NCBI GenBank assembly: GCA_964505325.1 | Contig: CAZDHT010000093.1 | Span: 1 to 16,514 of the forward strand | Reading direction: 5' to 3' | From: CAZDHT01 sp964505325 | GTDB lineage: Bacteria > Planctomycetota > PUPC01 | Length of the DNA stretch: 16,514 nt | Shown: positions 6,865 to 13,816 of the stretch, piece by piece | Layout: the number at the start of each line of letters is the position of its first letter | Numbering within the stretch: the first letter of the stretch is position 1 | Made by a program: the position numbers and the translations under genes | The notes under the pieces: model-generated | What the model was told of the DNA's origin: nothing | What the model saw: only the letters and a program-made list of their open reading frames with translations | Database searches by the model: none

Positions 6865-8327
6865 CTACTTCCTCTTGTACCGATAGGCGAGCATGGTCGC
6901 GGGCTTGTTCCGGCTGTCGCCGNNNNNNNNNNNNNNNNNNNNNNNNNNNNNNNNNNNNNNNNNNNNNNNNNNNNNNNNNNNNNNNNNNNNNNNNNNNNNN
7001 NNNNNNNNNNNNNNNNNNNNNNCTTCCTCTTGTACCGATAGGCGAGCATGGTCGCGGGCTTGTTCCGGCTGTCGCCGGCCACGTAGTGGAAGTGGACGTT
7101 GAGCTCGGTGTCGTAGAAGGCGTGCTGCCCCATGTACGTCGTGTGCACGTTGGCGGGGAACGTGCTCTCGAGCAACGTCCACTTGTTGGTCTTCGGGTCG
7201 TACACGAACGTCTCGCCCCAGGGTTTCGGTGCGCGCTGCGGGGCCTTGAGACAGACGACCACGTCGTTGGCCGTGTCGTAGTGCAGCGACGCGCTGTTCG
7301 TATTGCCGAAGACCGGCTGCTCGCCCTTCGCCTTCGGATTCACCCAGCGGCTTTTGGCGAAGTCGAAGTAGAGGAACCGCTTCCCCGCCGCGGTCCACAG
7401 CCGCTTCCGCACGGTGTCGAGACAGCCGAGCTGCGGCACAAGCGCGTAGTGGTTCCAGGGGATCTCGGGGTCGGGCGCCACCTTCACGTCGCTCCACCTG
7501 TTGGTCGCGCAGTCATACAACCACGCCTTCGACCCCCAGGCCACGAACGTCTTCTTCAGGAACGGGACGTACTGGACGAGGCCGATGTTCCAGTACTTGC
7601 ACGTGCCGGGCTTCTCCTGCGGCGGGCCTTCCTTGCCGGCGACATAGCGGCGCTCCCACTTGCCCGTTTTCACGTCCCAGAAGATCGGATGCCGGGCGCT
7701 CAAATCGATCTTGTTCCCGTAGCGGTACGCGCTCCGCTTCTCAGGCGGCACGCCGAGCCACTCGCAGCGCTGAGGGAGCGCTTTACTCCACCAGAAGCAG
7801 TTCTTGTAGATGATCACGTACTTCTGGAGGCCGGGGATGTAGGTCACGTTCCCGTAGGTGTGCGAGAGATACGAGACGGGATTCTGCTCGCCCTGCTCGG
7901 TCACCTCGAAGCCGTGCTCGTCGAGCTTGAGCTTGAGCGTCTTGCAGTTCGCACCCGGATACAGGCAGATCCATCGGTTGGCGTTGATGTCGTAGAACCA
8001 CAGGTCGTCCATGTAGTGTCCGTTCGGCATCACAAAGCCGTGGATGCCGCTGCCGCAGAGGAACGCCCCACCCAGGTCGGATGCGTAGGCCTGGCGCGAT
8101 CCCCACGACCGCCCGCGGGCCACGCCCCATTTGGGGTCTGCTTTGGGCGTGCCGAGGCTCAGCCACTGGTTGTCGCCGAGCGCCTTGATCTTCGCGATGT
8201 GCGGCCCGGGCTTCGAGGGCAGCCCGGCCAGCGGGTTCGGCTGCGCTTCGACCTCCGCGGCAGACAACCGGGCGCACGCAAGCGTGAACAGTGAACAGGC
8301 GGCAACAACCCATGGACGCTTCATCAT
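6865..8327 (-). CDS. Secreted kelch-like beta-propeller B (interrupted by assembly gap)
   Basis: An exported propeller-type protein, 435 residues once the assembly gap is removed. A signal peptide covers about 1-23 (MMKRPWVVAACSLFTLACA). It has repeated blade-like units that pair a strand with D-x-x-x-x-x-W: YDINANRWICL, WDVKTGKWERR, YDCATNRWSDV, FDFAKSRWVNP and YDPKTNKWTLL. These match the kelch pattern of galactose-oxidase-type propellers; I see no enzymatic residues. It is a paralogue of the operon's first gene: both open with a K-I-x-A-L-x-D-N-x-W-L motif after the signal peptide. The first ATG (8327) overlaps the upstream TGA as ATGATG; a second ATG lies at 8324. The N gap breaks the frame just before the stop. 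In the left contig the ending KRK-TAG is intact (TAG at 6865-6867). Confidence 0.85.
6923..7022. other. 100-N scaffold gap with identical 55-bp flanks
   Basis: Exactly 100 N. The 55 bases to the left (6868-6922) are identical to the 55 to the right (7023-7077). That is what two contigs sharing a k=55 assembly overlap look like when joined by a default spacer. Merging them removes 155 positions and restores one continuous reading frame for kelch-like B. Confidence 0.95.
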
Positions 8328-10780
8328 CCCTCTCCCTCACCAAGGTCGGTGTCCTTGTGCAGCGACCGCACCTCCTCGCCGGTGAGCACGCGGTTGAAGA
8401 GCATGAACTCGTCGAGGCAGCCGCCGAAGAACTTCGGCTGGCCGAACCCGCCGCCGCCGACGCCCAAGCCCAGGCCGTTCGCCCAGTTGTTCAGGAACCG
8501 CTTCTTGTAGTTCAGGACTGCCTTGCCGTCGAGGTAGATAGTGATCGGCGCTCCCCGGCCGGCCTCGAACGCGTACGCGAGGTGGTGCCACTTGCCGTCG
8601 TTCACGTCGATCTTCGACAGCATCAGCTTGCCGCTCGCGATAAACGCTTGGTAGGCGTAGGTCTTGTTGAACAGGGCCTTCTTCCAGCCGATGCGCTTCG
8701 GGTCCGCCTTGAACCACAGGGCCACGGTGCCCGCGTCCATCGTGTGCGGCGACTTGCGGTTCACCCGCAGCCGCGCCTTGTCCGTGTAGTCGGTCAGGTC
8801 GACTAGGTCGTCGATGCCGTCGAGCCGGACCGCCTGGCCCTTGACGCCCTTGACGCGGGTCAGTTGCGGATACAGATCGCTCCAACCAAGGCCGTCGATG
8901 CCATTCGTGGACAGGTCTTTGACCCACGGCCCGGAGAGCACGTCGAAGCTCCACCAGCCGACCAGCCCCGGCAGCGTTCGCAGCTTGAACGTCACCTCGG
9001 CCGGGTCCATCACGTTCTTGCCCGCGGACCGGTCGCGAACGTTCTTCACGCTGAGCTTGTGCTCGCCGGCGCCGAGTAGCGTTTTCAGAGTGAGCAGGAC
9101 GCAGCGGCCGTGGCGGTTGAGCTTCGCCGCCTCCGCCGCGGTGCCGCCGACGGTGTAGTTGGCCTCCGCCTCCGCGCTGACGAGGTCGACCGGCTCGTCG
9201 AAGCACACGGTTACTTCCCGGGGATGCAGCGCGACGACCTGCGTCACGCGCGGCTTCTGCTTGTCCGGGCCGAGGGACTCGAATGTCGCCGATTCCATGT
9301 CGCTCGGTTCGTATCCCTGCAAGAACGACTTCACCCTGAGCGTCGTCGTCTTGGTCAGTGTGATGGGGCCTTTGCACTCGGGCGACTGCTCCGTCGGCTC
9401 CGTCCCGTCAATCGTGTAGCGGTGGGTCGCGTTGTACCACAGGCCCCGCACCTCGACGGCCAGGCTCTCGTGGAACTTCGCTCCGCCCGGCGCGATGATC
9501 GGCGTCGGCACCTTGTCCATCGACGCCCGCATGTTCGCCTTGATCTCGTCGGGCGTGAGGGCGCGGTTGTAGACATAGTACTCGTCGCGGTCGGTGGCGC
9601 TGCGTCCGCCCTCGGCGCCCACGCAGCAGATGCTCATCGCTGCGTTGCAGAACGTCGCCACGTGCCACGGCGCCGAATAGAGCACCGTGTCCGTGTTCGG
9701 CTTCCCGTTCAGCATCACGTTCCCGCTGGCCGGCTCGCCGTCGAGGTAGATCGCCAGCTTCGCCTGCTCCGCGTCCCAAACGAGCGCCACGTGGCGCCAC
9801 GCGCTCGTCAGCTTGTACGGCGCTTGGACGTGGTAGATCTTCCCCCGCATCGCCTTGTAGGTCGCTTCGAGGAATCCGCCGGTGAGGCCCTTGACCATCT
9901 TGTAGCGCCGCATCCCGAGGAAGCAGTCGGAGCCGGGCTTGAACGGCCGCCACGGCCGCTTGGCCTTCAGGTACCACCGCGTGTAGATGGCCTGGGGCGA
10001 CCAGACGTAGCCGAGGATGCCCTCGCCCTCGTGGCCGCGCATCGCGGTCGGCCCGAGCTTCCACGTCGTCTTCGGGTCGCCCTTGAACCGCGGCGTGTAG
10101 GGGATTTCGGTCACGCGGCGCGACTTGCGAATCCAGAAGCAGATCGTCCCGCGCCGGTGGTGGATGTTGTTCAGCGTCTCGTAGGCCACCTTGGACCAGC
10201 GGTGGCGCGGGTAGGGCAGCGCGTTCATCCCGAACACGGCCCGGCCCTTGACGCCGCCGTCGTGGAACCAGATGCCTTCGTTCCAGAACTTGGGGTTGCC
10301 GGCCGAGCGGTCGAAGTAGTAGCGTGCCGGCTTCGCGTCGCCGCACGAGAAGTACGCCAGCAGGCCGAGCTTGTCCAGTGGCTGCTTGTCCAGCGACTTT
10401 GCATCGCGGACGAGCACCGTCTTGTACTCCGCCGGAAAGTCCACGGTCTCACGGTTTCCGGTCACACGGACTTCCGGCCTCACCATCACCGGATCGCCCC
10501 ACGCGTTGTTCGTCACCTTGAAGACGAGCAGCTTCTCCTCGCCGGGCTTGAGCGCGAACGTCTGCTCCGCCGGCTCGGCCGACAGCCCCGCCGGCAATCT
10601 CTTGAAGCTCACCGTCCCCGTGCACGCCGCCTTCGCCCCGGACAGATGCACCAGGAAGTTCAAATAGTCGCCCTTCTTCAACGGAAACCGCGGCACCGGG
10701 TCCATGTCCACATTCACGGCCTGCACAGCGCCCGCCAGCACCAGGCACAGTGCCGCCGTCGCGATCATGCGTCCGCTCAT
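8324..10780 (-). CDS. Secreted multidomain LamG / chitobiase-like / Ig-like protein
   Basis: An 818-residue exported protein, probably a surface or secreted carbohydrate-binding module carrier. A signal peptide covers 1-21 (MSGRMIATAALCLVLAGAVQA). Domains in order: a beta-sandwich at about 25-125; a LamG/concanavalin-like fold at 138-415 (WRHVALVWDAEQAKLAIYLDG, YNRALTPDEI); a chitobiase C-terminal-like domain at 426-500 (YTIDGTEPT, TTLRVKSF); an SbsA/BIg-like domain at 508-600 (VTVCFDEPVD); and a second LamG at 605-810 (LVGWWSFD, KWHHLAYAFEA, ITIYLDG, FNRVLTGEEV). No catalytic domain is visible. I chose the ATG at 10780 because GAGAGGG lies 6 nt upstream. An ATG at 10807 overlaps the preceding gene's stop as ATGA and would add nine residues. 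Its own TGA overlaps the next gene's ATG, so it is the second gene of a coupled operon. Confidence 0.9.
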   Translation of the reverse strand: MSGRMIATAALCLVLAGAVQAVNVDMDPVPRFPLKKGDYLNFLVHLSGAKAACTGTVSFKRLPAGLSAEPAEQTFALKPGEEKLLVFKVTNNAWGDPVMVRPEVRVTGNRETVDFPAEYKTVLVRDAKSLDKQPLDKLGLLAYFSCGDAKPARYYFDRSAGNPKFWNEGIWFHDGGVKGRAVFGMNALPYPRHRWSKVAYETLNNIHHRRGTICFWIRKSRRVTEIPYTPRFKGDPKTTWKLGPTAMRGHEGEGILGYVWSPQAIYTRWYLKAKRPWRPFKPGSDCFLGMRRYKMVKGLTGGFLEATYKAMRGKIYHVQAPYKLTSAWRHVALVWDAEQAKLAIYLDGEPASGNVMLNGKPNTDTVLYSAPWHVATFCNAAMSICCVGAEGGRSATDRDEYYVYNRALTPDEIKANMRASMDKVPTPIIAPGGAKFHESLAVEVRGLWYNATHRYTIDGTEPTEQSPECKGPITLTKTTTLRVKSFLQGYEPSDMESATFESLGPDKQKPRVTQVVALHPREVTVCFDEPVDLVSAEAEANYTVGGTAAEAAKLNRHGRCVLLTLKTLLGAGEHKLSVKNVRDRSAGKNVMDPAEVTFKLRTLPGLVGWWSFDVLSGPWVKDLSTNGIDGLGWSDLYPQLTRVKGVKGQAVRLDGIDDLVDLTDYTDKARLRVNRKSPHTMDAGTVALWFKADPKRIGWKKALFNKTYAYQAFIASGKLMLSKIDVNDGKWHHLAYAFEAGRGAPITIYLDGKAVLNYKKRFLNNWANGLGLGVGGGGFGQPKFFGGCLDEFMLFNRVLTGEEVRSLHKDTDLGEGEG

Positions 10781-10803
10781 CTCTTTCCCTCTCGAATCGC
10801 CGG

Positions 10804-12069
10804 TCATTTCTCCGCCCGCTTGCCGCGGTAGACCCATATGCTCCGGCTGTTGTAGTAGACGGTCACGTTCCGCGCTTCGTCGTAGTACACGATCATCCGG
10901 CCGCCTGCCGGGATGTCGCCCTTCGGCTTCGGATCGATCCACTTGCCCGACGCCACGTCGAACAGCCACAGGTGCGGTGTGGTCGAGTTCGTATACAGCA
11001 CGGCCCGCTTCGCGACCGGGTCGTAGACGAGCCCCGCGGAGGAGTCCCGCCCCTTCGCCGGCTGGCCCGTGAGCACCTTCCACTTGGTCCCGTCGGGCGA
11101 GCCCACGATGGTCCTATCGTTTATGACGATCACCATCTGCCGCGTGTTCGAGTCGTACACCGCGACTGGCGCGTACACCCGCCGCCGCACCTTGCCGATG
11201 TTCCACTTCCCCGTCGCGGCGTCCCGCACCAGCGGCCCGCTGTATCCGCAGAACCACAGCGTATTCTTATCGGGCATGTATTCGAGGACGCCCCCCTCCT
11301 GCCGCCCGCCGATGGTGTTGCCGGGGCCCTTCCAGTTGACCATGAACTCGATGCTGGTCCACGTCCGCTTCGCCGCGTCGAAGCCCCAGATGTAGATGCC
11401 GTCCTTGACCAGCCGCTTCTCGAGCTGGTCGGGCGTCAGGCCCAGGCCCTGGGCGAGGGTGCCCCGGTGGATGCCGGGCACGGCGGGGAAGTTCCGCGGC
11501 GTCGAATGCACCAGCAGCGCCAGCCGCCGGACCGGGTCGTAGGCGAACTGGTCCCACGTGTGCAACAGGCGGACGGGCGCGCCCGTCTTCGTCATCAGCA
11601 CGCCGTCCTTGAGCATCGCGTTCTTGCGGACCCACTCCGCGGTGCGGCCGCAGCGCGGGTCCGCGCCCCGCAGGCACACCCAGGTGTTGGCCGCCAAGTC
11701 GTATTCCCACACGTCGTTGATGGGGCGGACGTTGTGGCCGCCGCCCAGGTAGATCGCCCGCTTGCGTTCCGGCGCCCAGACCGCGTGGTTGGAGTAGTCG
11801 CGGCCGAACGGCCCTCGCCGCCGCTCGTCCGCCCGCTGCGACAGCCACTTCAGTTCGCCGGTCACCTTGAACGGCGGCAGCTTCAGCCAGGTGTTATCCG
11901 GCAGCGCCTCAATCTTCGCCAGCAGCGCCGGGTCCGGCGCCAGTTCCGGCTCGACCTTGGCCGGCCCGGCCGCGTCCGCGGCGAACACCTGCGCGGTGAG
12001 CACAATGGAGAACACGCCCAAGACCGCCGCCCGCGCCCACACCCTCACCGTCCCCTCTTCCATGCTCAT
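10804..12069 (-). CDS. Secreted kelch-like beta-propeller A, first gene of the operon
   Basis: A 421-residue exported protein. The signal peptide is VRVWARAAVLGVFSIVLTA, ending near QVFA-AD (about residue 31). The mature part opens with LLAKIEALPDNTWLKLPP and then carries blade-like units: YDLAANTWVCL, FDAAKRTWTSI, DAATGKWNIGK, FDVASGKWIDP and a last strand ending VYRGKRAEK. These fit a kelch-type propeller; I see no enzymatic motif. It is paralogous along its length to kelch-like B two genes downstream (compare DVWEYDLAANTWVCL with DLWFYDINANRWICL). The ATG at 12069 follows GAGG at 7-nt spacing; the ATG at 12063 is an alternative. Promoter P2 lies 56-84 nt upstream. Its TGA overlaps a possible ATG of the LamG gene. 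Confidence 0.88.
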   Translation of the reverse strand: MSMEEGTVRVWARAAVLGVFSIVLTAQVFAADAAGPAKVEPELAPDPALLAKIEALPDNTWLKLPPFKVTGELKWLSQRADERRRGPFGRDYSNHAVWAPERKRAIYLGGGHNVRPINDVWEYDLAANTWVCLRGADPRCGRTAEWVRKNAMLKDGVLMTKTGAPVRLLHTWDQFAYDPVRRLALLVHSTPRNFPAVPGIHRGTLAQGLGLTPDQLEKRLVKDGIYIWGFDAAKRTWTSIEFMVNWKGPGNTIGGRQEGGVLEYMPDKNTLWFCGYSGPLVRDAATGKWNIGKVRRRVYAPVAVYDSNTRQMVIVINDRTIVGSPDGTKWKVLTGQPAKGRDSSAGLVYDPVAKRAVLYTNSTTPHLWLFDVASGKWIDPKPKGDIPAGGRMIVYYDEARNVTVYYNSRSIWVYRGKRAEK

Positions 12070-12124
12070 GGCACCACCTCAATGTGAAATACCGGATTCG
12101 TCACCTGCCGTCCTGCTAATGGGA

Positions 12125-12153
12125 ATTGTACGCCCGTGGGGCGTAAGGGACAA
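12125..12153 (-). promoter_or_regulatory. Promoter P2, shared TTGTCC-N17-TACAAT type
   Basis: Minus strand: -35 TTGTCC (12148-12153), a 17-nt spacer, -10 TACAAT (12125-12130), then AGCAGGACG at about 12109-12117, the same offset as in P1 and P3. The spacer agrees with that of P1 at 13 of 17 positions. The leader to the ATG at 12069 is about 49 nt. It should drive the four-gene operon down to 5866. Confidence 0.75.
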
Positions 12154-12222
12154 GCGGTCGGTGTGCGTCATGTTACAGCCGGCCCCGGCCACAGACGTCC
12201 CGCGCCTCACTCCGCCGTTCGC

Positions 12223-13569
12223 TCACCGGGCCGGGCCGAAGCGGGCGCGGAAGTCGAACTTAAACTGGTCGACGACGTCATCGCCGACGGGGAAGGTACG
12301 GTTCCACCACACGCCGTCCTGGCCGTCGGGCCGGGTCCGGTCGTCGGGCTTGCGGTTGGCGGCCCAGAGGCCCAGCGTCGGCGAGTAGGTGTACGCCGCG
12401 ATGCGGCCCTTGGCGGGATCGAACAGCATCAGCCGCATCCAGCCGCTGCCGTTGCGGTCGAAGTCGTCGGTCTTGCCCTCGTAGGCCCATCCGTCGGCCG
12501 GCTTCTGGCTGATCTTGATCCGGCCGCCGGCGTAGTTCAGATGGTAGCAGGCCTCCATGATGTGCACGTCGTGCCCGGCGGCGTTCCGCGCCACGACGTG
12601 CTTCTGTGACCACGTGTGCCCGCACAGGATCAGGAAGATCTGGTCGTTGTCCTTGATGAGCTTGTCCCAGACGCCCCGGGCGCTGTTGGTGGGGTTGCGG
12701 CCGCCCTTGACATTCCGGCCCATTCGCTCGGCGGTGAGCCACTTGCCCCCGCCGCTGATGAAGGCGTGGGTCGTGAGGATCGTCGGCTCGCCCGGGTTCT
12801 GTTTGAGGACGGTCCGCGCCCACGCGATGGCCTGGTCGGTCACGCCGCATTCGAGCGTCAGGTGCAGGAACGTCCGGCCGCCGGCGGTAAACGTCTGGCA
12901 GCTGTTGCGGCCGACGCCCGTGGCGGCGATGCCGCGGTTCACCCGGTAGACCCATCCCTTGTCGTCGCCCTTGTACCAGCCGGCGAACGCGGCCCGGACG
13001 CCGCCTTTGACGTCCCGCCACCGGCCCGGGCCGAAGAACCGATCGTACTCGCGGCTGTCCAGGCTGCCCTGCCCTGCGAAGTGGTAGTCGTGGTTCCCGC
13101 AGGCAATGGCATAGGGCAAGGCGGCCGGCTTGGTGGGGTCGGCATCTTTGTGGAACAGGTTGAACGAGCGCTGCGCGTTGAGCCACTCGCCACGGACCTT
13201 CGCGTCGTAGCTGCGAGGGTTGCGGGCCTTCTTCGCGTCGTACCCGAAGTGTTGGACGTTGTCGCCCACGCTCACGGCGAAGCGGATGTTGTACTTGGCG
13301 CGGTTGTCGACGATCCATTGGACCTGCTGGTCGAGGCGGTCCTTGTACTGGTAGCCCTTGCCGCCCCATCGCTCTCCGCCCTTCGCGATGTCGTACGACT
13401 GCGTGTAGGCCTGGGGGTCGGGGAGCACGGCGATGGAGAACTGATCCCCCTTGGCCGGCGGCGGGGGCGCGATGGTATCCGCCGCCCGGGCGGGCCGGGC
13501 CGCGAGAACGACGAGAAGGATCGCAATCGAGACACGTACCACGGGCTTGGTCTCTTGCCGAACGTTCAT
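12223..13569 (-). CDS. Secreted metallophosphoesterase, LPDxQxY type
   Basis: A 448-residue exported calcineurin-like phosphoesterase. A signal peptide covers about 1-30 (VVRVSIAILLVVLAARPARA-AD). The catalytic domain follows at once: LPDPQAY (49-55), GDNVQH (102-107), GNHDYH (158-163), TTHAF (266-270) and GHTWSQKH (317-324). The first motif has Gln in place of the DxH histidine, as in the LPDTQxY subfamily I recall from environmental bacteria. The last motif reads GHTW where GHxH is expected. QVQWIVDN and EWLNAQRSF, before and after the second motif, also fit that subfamily. The C-terminal part (about 340-448) is beta-rich. The ATG at 13569 has GAGG 6 nt upstream. It has its own promoter P3, and P2 lies between its stop and the next gene, so it is probably monocistronic. 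The substrate is unknown. Confidence 0.9.
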   Translation of the reverse strand: MNVRQETKPVVRVSIAILLVVLAARPARAADTIAPPPPAKGDQFSIAVLPDPQAYTQSYDIAKGGERWGGKGYQYKDRLDQQVQWIVDNRAKYNIRFAVSVGDNVQHFGYDAKKARNPRSYDAKVRGEWLNAQRSFNLFHKDADPTKPAALPYAIACGNHDYHFAGQGSLDSREYDRFFGPGRWRDVKGGVRAAFAGWYKGDDKGWVYRVNRGIAATGVGRNSCQTFTAGGRTFLHLTLECGVTDQAIAWARTVLKQNPGEPTILTTHAFISGGGKWLTAERMGRNVKGGRNPTNSARGVWDKLIKDNDQIFLILCGHTWSQKHVVARNAAGHDVHIMEACYHLNYAGGRIKISQKPADGWAYEGKTDDFDRNGSGWMRLMLFDPAKGRIAAYTYSPTLGLWAANRKPDDRTRPDGQDGVWWNRTFPVGDDVVDQFKFDFRARFGPAR

Positions 13570-13599
13570 CGTGCACCTCGAGCCGTGCTGCTGGTGAGA

Positions 13600-13628
13600 A
13601 TTGTAGGCCGAAGCGGCATGAGGGGCAA
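13600..13628 (-). promoter_or_regulatory. Promoter P3, shared TTGCCC-N17-TACAAT type
   Basis: Minus strand: -35 TTGCCC (13623-13628), a 17-nt spacer, -10 TACAAT (13600-13605), then AGCAGCACG at about 13584-13592. The leader to the phosphoesterase ATG at 13569 is short, about 24 nt, so the conserved AGCAG block sits close to the ribosome-binding site. Confidence 0.75.
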
Positions 13629-13775
13629 GGTCGCGTCACCCGCCTCTTTGTGGAGAGAGCCAACGGGCTTGCCGTTCTCCGCCCCCCCCGCGCGACTGAG
13701 CGGGCCGCGCGACAAGGGAGCCGACGCGCCAGGCCTCACAACAGTATGCCAGAGCATGCCTTACACTCTCTAATA

Positions 13776-13798
13776 GTGCCAGACACCGGACTTCCCGG
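13776..13798. repeat. Short inverted and direct repeats after the GH2 gene
   Basis: GTGCCAGACAC (13776-13786) is a 3-bp-armed palindrome-like word. Next to it, on the minus strand, AGTCCGG is repeated twice with GA between. From memory, GGTGTCTGGCAC-type words occur near REP-type elements in several phyla; here there is one copy and no transposase. The rest of 13629-13816 holds a run of eight C near 13682 and nothing else I can assign. Confidence 0.3.
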
Positions 13799-13816
13799 AC
13801 TTCTCTCCGAGGCGAT

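Noticed and set aside
8284..8298. GTGAACAGTGAACAG inside the kelch-like B signal-peptide region, like the repeat at 1010
   Set aside because: The shared word is only 11 nt and codes sensibly for the signal-peptide core; coincidence is as likely as a repeat insertion.
10781..11083. Upstream start at 11083 for the LamG gene
   Set aside because: This extension lies inside the 3' part of kelch-like A in another frame and gives Arg/Gly-rich filler ahead of an obvious signal peptide at 10780.
12178..12190. GC-rich palindrome GCCGGCCCCGGCC after the second phosphoesterase
   Set aside because: Short, overlapping alternative pairings and no U-run; in DNA this GC-rich it is expected by chance.
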